64,000 bases of DNA, from NCBI RefSeq assembly GCF_024171405.1, contig NZ_JALJZT010000002.1, positions 1,612,001 to 1,676,000 of the forward strand. The letters are read 5' to 3'. Origin of the DNA: Qipengyuania citrea (GTDB taxonomy: Bacteria; Pseudomonadota; Alphaproteobacteria; Sphingomonadales; Sphingomonadaceae). A program made the position numbers and the translations under genes. The notes below the pieces were generated by a model. It was not told where the DNA came from and made no database searches. It worked only from the letters and a program-made list of their open reading frames with translations. Positions 27,696 through 36,430 of this stretch are shown here, piece after piece. Each line of letters opens with the position of its first letter. Positions within the stretch are counted from its first letter, which is position 1.

Positions 27696-28142
27696 CTATT
27701 GCAGGCGCCCGGGACCGAACCGATGATCTAAAGCGCTCGCACAATCGGACGGACTACCCTGCGCGAGGTCGCGAAGGATCGGGCAGTCGGGCCTATCGTC
27801 ATCGGTACACTTCGCCGCCAATTCATCGAGCGTGGCAACCATTGACTGCATCCCGACGATCTTTTCGCGTAGACGCTCAATATGAGCGCATGCCACCGCC
27901 CTTACATCGGCGCTGGCGCGGCTTCGATCCTGCCAAAGTGCAAGCAATTCCTGGATTTGCTCCACAGAAAAACCGAGATCTCGGGCACGGCGAACGAACC
28001 GAAGCGTGTGGACGTCTCGCGGCTCGTAAACCCTGTACCCCGAAGCCGTCCTTTCCGCTGGCTCAATCAATCCGGTTTTTTCATAATAGCGGATCATCTT
28101 GGCCGAGACGCCGGATTTGTCGGCTGCCTGCCCGATGTTCAT
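27696..28142 (-). CDS. cueR: CueR-like MerR-family copper regulator
   Basis: 148 residues. MerR helix-turn-helix at the N-terminus (NIGQAADKSGVSAKMIRYYE), then a long dimerisation helix. The metal loop reads KCTDDDRPDC, the C-x7-C pattern of CueR for Cu(I)/Ag(I). ATG 28142 is chosen over in-frame starts at 28148 and 28211 because AGGAGA lies 7 bases upstream. It should control the operators at 14704, 26821 and 30264. Confidence 0.88.
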   Translation of the reverse strand: MNIGQAADKSGVSAKMIRYYEKTGLIEPAERTASGYRVYEPRDVHTLRFVRRARDLGFSVEQIQELLALWQDRSRASADVRAVACAHIERLREKIVGMQSMVATLDELAAKCTDDDRPDCPILRDLAQGSPSDCASALDHRFGPGRLQ

Positions 28143-28362
28143 GATCATTTCTCCTTCATATTGGCACAGTCCCGCGAATTGGTATTTTCTCGGCACTTTC
28201 CAAGCTTCCAATGATGGGATGCAATTTTACCCTATCAAGTGCCGAATCCCCTTACCGGCCGACCCAGGTAGGTGGCAAAAGCCTGCCCGTCGTATCGACG
28301 CGATTTTCTCTTATGCGCTCCGGCTGATCAGGCCACCCTGGTCGGGCGACACTTACCGCCCC

Positions 28363-28806
28363 CTATTCGACAGCGTAGACCGACCGCTCGCCGCCCTGAG
28401 CCAAAGCAAAGATGGTGAAGGGGCTGGATTTTGTTCCACCCATCCCTGGGGAGCCAGCGGGCATTCCGGGAAGCGTTATACCATTGAGTTCCGGACGCTC
28501 AGCCAGCAGGCGGTCGAAGCTTCCGATCGGCACATGCCCGTCAACATAATAGCCTCCCACGAACGTGGTGTGGCAGCCCCCCAACTCTTGCGGAATACCT
28601 TGCCTCTGCTTGATTAACGCCAAGTCGTTGGTCGCTTCGACCTTCACTTCGTAGCCATTTTCCCGCAGATACGCCGCGTAGCTTTCGCAGCAGCCGCATT
28701 GCGGATTCTTGAAAAGGGTCGCAAGCGGCTTCTCGGGGGGCGCTGCAAGGGCCGGTGTTGCTACGAGAACCGCCAGTGCGGCGAAGATTTCCACTACATT
28801 TCTCAT
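28363..28806 (-). CDS. DUF411 family exported metal-binding protein, second copy
   Basis: 147 residues with signal peptide (LAVLVATPALAA). Mature part has NPQCGCCESY, GCHTTFVGG and VDGHVPIG, the same ligand set as the protein at 802-1269. AAGGAGAC precedes the ATG. It follows the frameshifted multicopper oxidase by 17 bases and is probably transcribed with it from the CueR-type promoter at 30264-30294. Confidence 0.87.
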   Translation of the reverse strand: MRNVVEIFAALAVLVATPALAAPPEKPLATLFKNPQCGCCESYAAYLRENGYEVKVEATNDLALIKQRQGIPQELGGCHTTFVGGYYVDGHVPIGSFDRLLAERPELNGITLPGMPAGSPGMGGTKSSPFTIFALAQGGERSVYAVE

Positions 28807-28823
28807 CTTTCGTCTCCTTTGAT

Positions 28824-30219
28824 CTAAGTCACTCTGACTGTCGCCATCATGCCTGCGGCCTGATGTTCGAGTATGTGGCAGTGGAACATCCAGTCTCCGG
28901 GATTGTCAGCCACGAAAGCGACTTCCACAATCTCGTCTGGTGCTATGAGCACCGTGTCCTGCCATTCGCGATATCGCGTCGGCTTGCCGTTTCGGGAAAG
29001 TACTCTGAAACTGTGCCCATGCAGATGGATGGGATGCCACCAGGCCGTCTCGTTACGAAGGGTCAGAATGACACTCTCGCCTCTGGGTAGGGTCAGAACG
29101 GGGTCGAGATTGTGGCCCGAGGCCGCCACGCCATTTACGGTCCAGTCCATCTTGCCGGTCGCCGATGGTCCCATCATTCCACCACCGAACACAACTTCGT
29201 GGCGGGTCGACGTTTCTGTTTGCGGCTCAGGGATGGGATTAGGCGGCAACGCAATCGGAGTCGTCAACGGGTCTGCGCGCAGCGGTGTGTCCGAATAAAC
29301 GACGTCCGTCAGCGCAAATTCGAGACCCTCATAGAAACTGTCTCCGATCGTGACGCGCGATCCGGGCGCGCCCTCAGGATCCAAAATCAGATCGATCCGC
29401 ATTCCCGGAGCAATGTGCAGCGCTCCATCGACCTCGTGCGGAGCTACCGGCTGTCCGTCCAAGGCAATGATCTGCGGATTGAGACGGGAAAAATCGAGCG
29501 CGAAGATCCGCGCGTTCGCGGCATTGATCAGCCGCAGTCGGATGCGCTCCCCGCTGCGGCTGCGGCGGACGCCCGTTGATCGTCATCGTGTTACCAACGC
29601 GGCCGGACATGAAGGCGTCGGACGGATTCCCGAAATCATCATTTATCTGACCATCTGCACCGATCCGCCAGTCGTCGAGCATCCAGGTTATATCCCTGTC
29701 CACTACGATCGGGTCACGCTCTTCGACGATCAGCGGGGCATAAAGACCTCGCGCGACCTGTTCGAAACTACGGTGATGAGGATGATACCAGAACGTGCCG
29801 GCATCCTGAGGCACAAAATCATAGGTGAACGACTGGCCCGGCCGGACCGGATCCTGGGTCAGATGCGGCACACCGTCCATCGCATTGGGAACACGCAAGC
29901 CGTGCCAATGAATGGTAGTGTCCTGCGCAAGGCCATTGTCGAGCGTGACGCGCAGACGCTCTCCCTGCCTGATGCGGATTTCAGGAGCCGCCACCTGGCC
30001 GTTGTAGACCCATACGTCGACCCCGCCCTGCGCATTGCCGAGGAGCGGCACAGTCGCGGGGGATGCGCGCAGACGCATATCGACCGGTCCGCGGACCGCA
30101 GATCCCGCCATCACGCTGCCGCCACGCTGCATGAACAGCGCCGCAGTGCCAGTCACGGCCACCGCTCCGCCACCCGCGAGAAAGCCGCGGCGGCTCAGCT
30201 TTGCAATTTTCATTGCCAT
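28824..30219 (-). pseudogene. Multicopper oxidase interrupted by a frameshift
   Basis: Two overlapping frames together make one oxidase of about 460 residues. The first has a Tat signal (SRRGFLAGGG), HWHGLRVPNA and WYHPHH; the second has HPIHLHGHSF and HCHILEHQAAGMM. The reading switches near 29555-29570 within a CCGCAGCCGCAG run: MTINGRPPQPQ continues as GERIRLRLINAANAR only after removing one base (or adding two). The gene may be dead or a sequencing slip in a repetitive run. It is a shorter type than the other two oxidases here. Confidence 0.8.
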
Positions 30220-30263
30220 GATCTGGCGCCTTCCGATCAATCTACACTCGCCTTCCAGTAGCA

Positions 30264-30294
30264 AAGATAGGGCTTCCCATCATGGTAAGGTCAA
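30264..30294 (-). promoter_or_regulatory. CueR-type promoter of the third multicopper oxidase
   Basis: Minus strand TTGACC (30289-30294), 19-base spacer, TATCTT (30264-30269). The operator GCTTCCCATCATGGTAAGG (30272-30290) differs from the perfect palindrome at 26829 in two bases. It drives the frameshifted oxidase and DUF411. Confidence 0.75.
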
Positions 30295-30521
30295 GGACCG
30301 TTTTCAGGGAAGCCCATGATCGGCCCGGCCCCAATTCGCGCGCAGGAGGCCCTCACCAATGACCTCCGCGATGAGAATTCTCCTGTCGTTGCCTGCGCCG
30401 AGGCAGTTCATCGGATAAGTTCAACTGTCACACAGTCCGGCAAGGGAAACTTTCGCGCTCATGAACGTTGGTCGCATTAGACGAAAAGCAGCCTAATGCT
30501 TTTGAAACGGAGATATATCGC
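30295..30521. other. Divergent intergenic region, no gene seen
   Basis: Rest of the 302-base gap between the oxidase (minus) and the CusF-like gene (plus). No convincing open frame. A GGAG before 30522 serves the CusF-like gene. Confidence 0.5.
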
Positions 30522-30899
30522 ATGAACAAAATCGCCTTGGGTATAATGGCTGTCGCCTCGCTCGCGCTTGTTTCGTGTGGCGAGGAAGGCGCCACGCAGG
30601 AGCCTCGCGACGGCACGAGAGCAGACGTATCAGCGGGTTCAGGAGATCAGACGCCAGCAGGTGAGATCGAGGGGCCTCTCCACACAGGGAGCGGTGACGT
30701 CACCGATATCGATGGCAGCCGTATTACGATCTCGCATGGCCCGGTCGAGACACTCGATTGGCCCGCAATGACCATGACCTTCGTGGCCCAATCTTCCGAC
30801 ATGATCGACGAATTCTCCGTAGGCGACTCCGTGAACTTCGAATTTGGCCAGAGCGGTGAGACTTATGTCATCACGGGGATTACCAAGGATGCGGTATAA
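30522..30899 (+). CDS. CusF-like lipoprotein, second copy
   Basis: 125 residues with lipoprotein signal (SLALVSCGEE). The CusF domain spans about 55-122 with [11 protein letters not shown], the Cu(I)/Ag(I) site. The linker lacks the Met/Asp repeats of the copy at 18972-19370. ATG 30522 has GGAG upstream. It is followed by a small membrane peptide gene, as in the main copper locus. Confidence 0.88.
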   Translation: MNKIALGIMAVASLALVSCGEEGATQEPRDGTRADVSAGSGDQTPAGEIEGPLHTGSGDVTDIDGSRITISHGPVETLDWPAMTMTFVAQSSDMIDEFSVGDSVNFEFGQSGETYVITGITKDAV

Positions 30900-30953
30900 A
30901 ATCGCCTTGAGTGAGGGGTGAAGCCGCTTCGGGCGTAGAAGGCGTATCGACAC

Positions 30954-30968
30954 TGCGGCTTCGCCGCA
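30954..30968 (+). promoter_or_regulatory. Short hairpin before the 40-aa peptide gene
   Basis: TGCGGC and GCCGCA pair around TTC, followed by an A-run and the ribosome site AGGGAGAG. Its nearness to the ribosome site suggests an effect on translation. Confidence 0.3.
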
Positions 30969-30986
30969 AAAAAGGGAGAGACAATC

Positions 30987-31109
30987 ATGGGTGACGGTTC
31001 GATGATGGGAGGCGGCATGATGATGATCGGCATGGGCTTGGTCTGGTTACTGGTAATTGTCGCCCTGCTGCTCGTGATCGCTGCGCTTATTAAATATCTG
31101 CGGAAGTGA
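30987..31109 (+). CDS. 40-aa single-helix membrane peptide, second copy
   Basis: MGDGSMMGGGMMMIG, one hydrophobic helix, end IAALIKYLRK. It matches the peptide at 18797-18916 in length, Met-rich start and C-terminal sequence, and both follow a CusF gene. AGGGAGAG precedes the ATG. Function unknown. Confidence 0.75.
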   Translation: MGDGSMMGGGMMMIGMGLVWLLVIVALLLVIAALIKYLRK

Positions 31110-31166
31110 GCCCTTGCATATGATTATCGGCTTGCGTCTCGACCTTCGCACGATGGCATTTCGCAC

Positions 31167-31274
31167 ATGAGTGATCCAGACAAGCCTGTCGTGATCGTCA
31201 CCGGTTCGAGCGGATATATCGGGTCAGCCATCGTCAAGAAGCTAGCAGTCAATTACGACCGGTTCGTCGTTTAA
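31167..31274 (+). pseudogene. Remnant of a second SDR-SPW fusion gene
   Basis: A 35-codon frame reads VVIVTGSSGYIGSAIVKKL, the SDR nucleotide-binding start, then NYDRFVV and a stop. The intact fusion at 11496-14060 begins similarly (VLITGANGYIG) and ends WDRFVV. The frame therefore looks like the two ends of such a gene joined by a large internal deletion. A simple premature stop is the alternative, since the end match is only five residues plus stop. Confidence 0.6.
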
Positions 31275-31320
31275 CGGTTCTGCATGGTAATAGCGCAGGC
31301 TTGAAATAGGATGGTGAGGT

Positions 31321-31794
31321 TTGGATCCTATAAATACGGGTAGGCCCGAAGCAGTGTGGCGAGGCGCGCATCCCGCCCTGTGGATCGCCATTTTCGGCGG
31401 ACTGATTGCCTTCGCCTGGGAAATGTTCCAGCTCCCGTTCTACAGCACTGACGGGCTTGGTCCTGTTGAAGCCGCATACCGATGTGGTCTGGCATCGTTC
31501 GGTGACGCGGGCATCATGGTGGCGGCCTATCTGGGCGCCTCGTTGGGAAACCGCCGAACACCTTGGCTTGTCGACTGGCCAATATCCCGCTTCCTTATCT
31601 ATCTCGCCATTGGTCTGGCGATAACATCCGTGGTCGAAATATTGGCCGTTGGGTCTGCCTGGGGCTGGACCTACAGTCCCACTATGCCGCTAGTCCCTGG
31701 GACAAAGATTGGACTCGTTCCCATAATCATGTGGGTCCTTGTCCCGACCGCGACCCTTTGGCTCTCACGGAAAATGGGACTTGGGTCAGCCTAG
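31321..31794 (+). CDS. Four-helix membrane protein of unknown function
   Basis: 157 residues with about four hydrophobic segments (20-38, 60-78, 88-108, 128-148). Motifs such as AFAWEMFQLPFY and WGWTYSPTMPLVPG are not known to me. Start is TTG 31321. It follows the SDR remnant and is not obviously linked to its neighbours. An intramembrane enzyme or a transporter cannot be told apart from sequence. Confidence 0.6.
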   Translation: MDPINTGRPEAVWRGAHPALWIAIFGGLIAFAWEMFQLPFYSTDGLGPVEAAYRCGLASFGDAGIMVAAYLGASLGNRRTPWLVDWPISRFLIYLAIGLAITSVVEILAVGSAWGWTYSPTMPLVPGTKIGLVPIIMWVLVPTATLWLSRKMGLGSA

Positions 31795-32065
31795 TCGAAG
31801 CGATCGAAAGTGAGCACCGGTCGCCAGGATGAGCAGCGCTACGAATTGCATCAAGACTGTCTCCACCAGGAGAGAAAATCGTCGCCCCGTCGCCGAGAAC
31901 ATCATCATCTCCCTGAGTCCACCACGAGGAAGGTTTTGGTGGACCAGCACTTATGCGGCTACCTGCAATAATCAAAAGCGGTCAGCCTTCAACGGGCTTT
32001 GTAAGGAAGTCAGCCTTAGCCGGCACAGGTCGTACAATAACGTAACTGCCTCTTGGATTTCCTTC

Positions 32066-32683
32066 TCAGGTAGAGCGCAGCTCCCCGCGCGCCTGCGCAA
32101 ACACCTCGATGCTGCCCCAGAGAGCAAGGCCCGCCATGATCGCGGCGACAACCAGGTCGGGCCATGCGCGCCCGGTTCCGAAGACCCCCAGCGCCGCACC
32201 CAGAACCGCCACATTGCCGATCGCGTCGTTGCGCGAGCAAACCCACACCGAGCGCATGTTGGCATCACCCATGCGAAACCGGAACAACATCGCGGCAACC
32301 GCGAGATTCACCGCAAGCGCGACGGTTCCGATAATGCCCATGGTTCCGGCGTCCGGCGAGGCACCGACAAAGAAACCCCAGATCGCGGAGCCAAGCACCC
32401 ATAGCCCGAACGCCAGCATGGTCGCTGCTTTGGCAATGGCTGCGCGAGCGTGCCACGCAAGCGCCATTCCGGCAACGCCGAGACTTATGGCGTAATTTGC
32501 CGCATCGCCCAGAAAATCGAGTGCGTCTGCCTGCAATGCACGCGAATCAGCAGCTAGGCCCGCCACGATTTCGACGCCGAACATAACCGCATTGAGAATG
32601 AGCGCGATCCACAGGATACGACGCCACAGCGGATCATTATTCGCCTCGCGGTCTTCGACAAAACCGCAGCAATTTTTTCCCAT
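32066..32683 (-). CDS. Short CDF-type cation transporter
   Basis: 205 residues with six hydrophobic segments and an N-terminal NCCGF. Helix 2 has DALDFLGDAANY and helix 5 SRNDAIGNVAV, the acidic metal site of CDF exporters (DxxxD and NDxxxN form). The cytosolic C-terminal domain of typical CDFs is absent. AAGGAG precedes the ATG. It is divergent from a MerR gene with a perfect operator between, so metal-induced. Related proteins are at 39466-40095 and 47877-48539. Confidence 0.85.
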   Translation of the reverse strand: MGKNCCGFVEDREANNDPLWRRILWIALILNAVMFGVEIVAGLAADSRALQADALDFLGDAANYAISLGVAGMALAWHARAAIAKAATMLAFGLWVLGSAIWGFFVGASPDAGTMGIIGTVALAVNLAVAAMLFRFRMGDANMRSVWVCSRNDAIGNVAVLGAALGVFGTGRAWPDLVVAAIMAGLALWGSIEVFAQARGELRST

Positions 32684-32709
32684 TCGTTCGACTCCTTGTA
32701 TCGGATCGC

Positions 32710-32740
32710 CTTATGCACCTTGTAGTCGCTACAAGGTCAA
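32710..32740 (-). promoter_or_regulatory. MerR-family operator/promoter of the CDF gene
   Basis: Minus strand TTGACC (32735-32740), 19-base spacer, CATAAG (32710-32715). The spacer and its flank hold ACCTTGTAG/CTACAAGGT (32717-32737), perfect 9-bp arms around three bases. The adjacent MerR protein is the likely regulator. Confidence 0.78.
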
Positions 32741-32760
32741 GCGATCGGGGGAAGGTATGT

Positions 32761-33159
32761 ATGCGCATCGGTGAACTCGCCCGCGCGGCGGGCGTAAAGG
32801 CGGAAACCATCCGTTACTATGAACGCGAGGGCGTTCTCGCGTCCCCGCCCCGCACACAGGCCAACTATCGCGACTACGGTCCCGAGCACGCCCGGAGACT
32901 GAATTTCATTCGCCGCGCGCGCGACCTGGGGTTTTCCATGACGCGCATTCGCGACCTTCTCGAACTGGCCGACGACCGGTCGCGGGCCTGCCATGCGGTC
33001 GACACGCTGGCACGCGCGCACCTGTGCGAAGTCAACCGCAAGATTGCCGATCTGGAGGCTCTCCGAAGGGAACTGCGCCGGATGCTGGAAAACTGCGAGC
33101 AAGGAACGGTCGGCACCTGTCTGATCATTGAAGCGCTCGCCGAGGGGACTGAAGCGTGA
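32761..33159 (+). CDS. MerR-family regulator (CadR/PbrR/ZntR type)
   Basis: 132 residues: N-terminal MerR helix-turn-helix ([20 protein letters not shown]), dimer helix, and Cys ligands at [23 protein letters not shown]. This set fits CadR/PbrR/ZntR sensors of Cd, Pb or Zn rather than CueR. GGAAGG lies before ATG 32761. It overlaps the YnfA gene by 4 bp and faces the CDF gene it probably controls. Confidence 0.87.
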   Translation: MRIGELARAAGVKAETIRYYEREGVLASPPRTQANYRDYGPEHARRLNFIRRARDLGFSMTRIRDLLELADDRSRACHAVDTLARAHLCEVNRKIADLEALRRELRRMLENCEQGTVGTCLIIEALAEGTEA

Positions 33160-33575
33160 ACGCGATATGGATCTATCCCCTTGCCGCGTTCGCCGAGATT
33201 GCGGGGTGCTTTGCGTTCTGGGCCTGGTTCAGAATGGACAGGAGCGCCTGGTGGCTCCTTCCCGGAGTATTGGCGCTCGTGTTGTTCGCCTATCTCCTTG
33301 CTCGCATTGAGGCGGATGCTGCAGGGCGAGCCTTCGCCGCCTATGGCGGCGTCTACATCACCGCGTCGCTTAGCTGGCTCTGGCTCGTCGAAGATACTCG
33401 GCCGGATCGCTGGGATGTGTTGGGAGCATCGATATGTCTCGCCGGCGCTGCGATCATCCTTTTTGCGCCACGCGCGGCCTGCAAGGCTGCGGAGAGTTTC
33501 TGGAAAAGAAAGCACCGACCCACCTCTCAAGGCACGCGATTGTACTGCGAGCGCTTAGGCCCGCGGAAGAATTGA
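33156..33575 (+). CDS. YnfA family (UPF0060) membrane protein with extended C-terminus
   Basis: 139 residues, four hydrophobic helices in the first 107, matching YnfA small membrane proteins ([27 protein letters not shown]). Typical members stop near 105-110. The extra about 30 basic residues ([20 protein letters not shown]) look like read-through after loss of the original stop. Start GTG 33156 overlaps the MerR stop. Function of the family is unsettled (SMR-like efflux). Confidence 0.83.
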   Translation: MNAIWIYPLAAFAEIAGCFAFWAWFRMDRSAWWLLPGVLALVLFAYLLARIEADAAGRAFAAYGGVYITASLSWLWLVEDTRPDRWDVLGASICLAGAAIILFAPRAACKAAESFWKRKHRPTSQGTRLYCERLGPRKN

Positions 33576-33741
33576 TGCGCCTCGGCGTTCGCAACAGCCT
33601 TGCCGCAGAGTATCTCGCTTTGCCGAATCCCGAGCAGCATTTGCTTTCGAGCTCAATTCACCTTTCAAGTCAGTTCTCGCCTGCGGGCACGCAAAATGAA
33701 GGGCGGGCGCGAATATCAGCGCCAAAAGCCTCACGCGGAGT

Positions 33742-35994
33742 TTAAAAACTGACCCGAGCACCACCCACAATGCGCCGCGGGACCCCCGGACGCAGCCCGA
33801 AGGGGCGCCTGCTCACGGCGTATTGATTGTCGAGAACATTGTCGACGCGCGCAAACAGGGAGAACTTGTCAGTAAGCGCGTAACTTCCCGCAATATCGAA
33901 GACGATGCGATCATCGATCCTCTCGTTTTCAGCAACGGCTCCGCTTCCTGGATCGTCGCGCAACTCGGAAATGTAGTTGGCGCCAACGGTGGCTGCCGCG
34001 CGTCCCATGTTTACCCCCGCTTCGGCATAAAGCTGATGGCGCGCGATGTAAGGCAGGTCATCGCCTTCGTTCACATCGCCAAAGAATTCGCTGTCGAAGC
34101 TGCTGTCGAATTCTGCATCCGTAAACGTGTAGGCAAGCGAGAGCGGGAACGAGACCGAATTGGAAAGACGAGGTTCCGCAGCCGCCGACAGTTCCAAGCC
34201 TTTGACCGTAACCGCGCCGCCATTGAACTGATCGCCAATGTCACCGACGCTGCAGCCCACGGATTGAGTGCAGTTGCCCAGAAGGTTCGAGTAGTCGTTG
34301 GAGAAGCCGATCGCGGCGACCTGGACCCTGTCGCTCCGATAGCGGACCCCGGCTTCGTAGTTCCAGCTTTCCTCGGCCCGTGCATCAGGATTGCCGGGAC
34401 CGGGAGGCGAGAAACCGCGCGACACACCTGCCAGCAATATGGCATCACCCAACTCGTAGGTGGCGCCAAGACCTGGCAACCACTGATCAATATTGGTCTG
34501 ACGGACACGTGTAGGCCCATTCGAGCGATCCGGGTCGAACCCGGCATAGTCGAGCCGGGTCAGATCAATCCCTTCATACCTCAAGCCGGGAGTCAGTGTC
34601 AGGGCACCGATTTCGATCCGGTCCTCGATATAGAACGCAATCGCCTTTGCTTTCGCTTCGCGGTTGGCTTGCTGACCAAGATCGGTCTGCCGTTCGAAGA
34701 CGAGATCGCCCCCGATCTGCGAGTAGAATTCCTCGTTTTGCAGCCTGTCTTCCTCATCTTCATGGTAGCGGAAAGATACGGCTAGGTTGTGCCTTGCGCG
34801 GCCAGTTTCGAACGGACGCTCGAGCGAAATCTGAGCGCCCTCGCTGCGATAGACCCGGTTGTTGTTGCGGATGCGAACCGCACCTGTGGCACTATCAGCC
34901 CCGCGCAAGATGCTAAGCGCCCCGGCGTTGTCATCGGGATTATCGAAAACCGCGCTAATTGAATCGAAGCTGCCATCGTCATCGAAGTCGATATCCTGGA
35001 GCTTGGACCAACTGCGAGCAAAGTCGTTGCGGTACAGAGTGGCGGTGATCCTCGTTTCGTCAGAAAACGCTAAACTACCGGCAACGCGATATTGATCATG
35101 CTCACCCGTGAAGGCGTCGCGCTGGCTCGCCGCATAGCGACGATAGGGGGCCGCCGCGAAATCGTTATCGGCCAGTCCAAGGTAGGTCTCGTTGGCTTCA
35201 AGGTCCGATCGGCCATAGACGAATTCCAGTCGCGCCTCGACGGGCGCGGCCGGTGCCGTGTGAACAGCCAGACGTCCACGGTAATCCTGGCGCTCGAAAC
35301 CGGTGTCGGCGTCCGGGCGCCCATCGACCGTCTTGAAGCCGTCGCTGCCCTGTTGATAGGTTTCAAGCAGCGCGCCGACATAGTCCGTGTCTCCACCGAC
35401 CCAGGCCTGTCCCTGATAATAGTCGCGCGACCCGTATTGCCCGGAAGCGTAGCCGGCCAGCCCGTCGGTCGGAATGTCGGTCGACCGGAGGTTGACCGCC
35501 CCGCCGATCGTACGGGGGCCATAGCGAATGGCGGCAGCGCCTTTCGTGACTTCGACCGCCTGCATGCGTCCGATGGCCGGGAAATAATACGCTGCCGGGG
35601 CGGCATAGGGAGCAGGCGCGATCAGCACGCCGTCTTCCATGAGCGTGATATTGCTCGAACGTTCGACCGGACTACCGCGCAGACCGATGTTTGGGAACAA
35701 GCCGAACCCGTCTTCCTCCTGCGTATTGACGCCGGGGATTTGCCGCAGGACGCGATTTACATCCCCATGATCGAAACGGCGCAGATCCTCGCTGTCGATA
35801 AGATTCGCCGACCCGGCGATCCGGTAAGGATCAATGCGGCCACCGATTACGATAATCGATTCAGCCGGATTCTCCCGGCGGTCCTCTGCGACCTGCCCTG
35901 CGCGCAGCTCTTCGCCATCAGACCCGGCAGTCTCCTGGGCCAGAGCCGGTGCGGACAGAGCAATTGCGAGGGACGAGACGGCAGCGCGATACAT
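33742..35994 (-). CDS. TonB-dependent outer-membrane receptor (FecA-like)
   Basis: 750 residues with signal peptide (SSLAIALSAPALAQ). Plug domain at about 60-190 (SIIVIGGRIDP, IPGVNTQEEDGFG, IGLRGSP, MEDGVLIAPAPYAAP), then a 22-strand barrel ending RVSF. The barrel type resembles FecA/ZnuD-like receptors; substrate could be a metal chelate. ATG 35994 has AGGGAAG upstream; an 84-base longer frame is not used. A perfect palindrome lies about 45 bases upstream and suggests metal-dependent control. Confidence 0.88.
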   Translation of the reverse strand: MYRAAVSSLAIALSAPALAQETAGSDGEELRAGQVAEDRRENPAESIIVIGGRIDPYRIAGSANLIDSEDLRRFDHGDVNRVLRQIPGVNTQEEDGFGLFPNIGLRGSPVERSSNITLMEDGVLIAPAPYAAPAAYYFPAIGRMQAVEVTKGAAAIRYGPRTIGGAVNLRSTDIPTDGLAGYASGQYGSRDYYQGQAWVGGDTDYVGALLETYQQGSDGFKTVDGRPDADTGFERQDYRGRLAVHTAPAAPVEARLEFVYGRSDLEANETYLGLADNDFAAAPYRRYAASQRDAFTGEHDQYRVAGSLAFSDETRITATLYRNDFARSWSKLQDIDFDDDGSFDSISAVFDNPDDNAGALSILRGADSATGAVRIRNNNRVYRSEGAQISLERPFETGRARHNLAVSFRYHEDEEDRLQNEEFYSQIGGDLVFERQTDLGQQANREAKAKAIAFYIEDRIEIGALTLTPGLRYEGIDLTRLDYAGFDPDRSNGPTRVRQTNIDQWLPGLGATYELGDAILLAGVSRGFSPPGPGNPDARAEESWNYEAGVRYRSDRVQVAAIGFSNDYSNLLGNCTQSVGCSVGDIGDQFNGGAVTVKGLELSAAAEPRLSNSVSFPLSLAYTFTDAEFDSSFDSEFFGDVNEGDDLPYIARHQLYAEAGVNMGRAAATVGANYISELRDDPGSGAVAENERIDDRIVFDIAGSYALTDKFSLFARVDNVLDNQYAVSRRPFGLRPGVPRRIVGGARVSF

Positions 35995-36038
35995 AAAGAC
36001 TTCCCTGTTTTTGATTGTGGAGCCCGCCACTATCTTTA

Positions 36039-36055
36039 TTGCGAGTGCCTCGCAA
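36039..36055 (-). promoter_or_regulatory. Fur-like palindrome upstream of the TonB receptor
   Basis: TTGCGAG and CTCGCAA are perfect 7-bp arms around three bases. The form resembles alphaproteobacterial Fur-type boxes (TGC...GCA). Its place, 45-61 bases before the receptor start, fits an operator. Regulator identity is inference. Confidence 0.5.
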
Positions 36056-36430
36056 GAGCAAAAGCGCAATTTGAGCAAGATTTGTCGATGGCGCTAATGC
36101 GGGTAGTCGTGCGGCGCAACGTGCTAGGTTTTGCAACACCTAGGAGGCAAGGATGCGCGCGCGCCGCCTGAGCTTCGAAGAGCAGGTCTGGCGGCCGGCT
36201 AAGTCTCTTTGCTCCGGGGCAACCGCAATACATTTGAACCTCGAGTAGCGTTGGTCCTCCGTGTTGCCGAGCCGATGGCAAGGCCGAAAGTCGTCGAGGT
36301 CTGCTGTAGGATTGTTCAACAATCACACACACCCATACCTAGCAGCTGAATCTTGCGGGATCGGATTTTTGGTATTTCAGCAATTGCCGTGAGCTACAGC
36401 TGCCATCGACATGCGCATACGGCTCTAGCG
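36056..36430. other. Intergenic gap with a second palindrome, no gene seen
   Basis: Rest of the 436-base gap between the TonB receptor and the CDF gene. No believable open frame. GATTGTT C AACAATC at 36310-36324 is a perfect 15-bp palindrome of the kind bound by GntR-family regulators, but no such regulator or adjacent start is seen. Confidence 0.45.

Noticed and set aside
28824-30219. Programmed frameshift in the multicopper oxidase
   Set aside because: No slippery heptamer or downstream structure was seen; an indel in the CCGCAG run is simpler.
31982-32060. Minus-strand KADFLTKPVEG, like the end of a response-regulator receiver domain
   Set aside because: Only about 11 residues fit and no further domain is present; too short to call a remnant.
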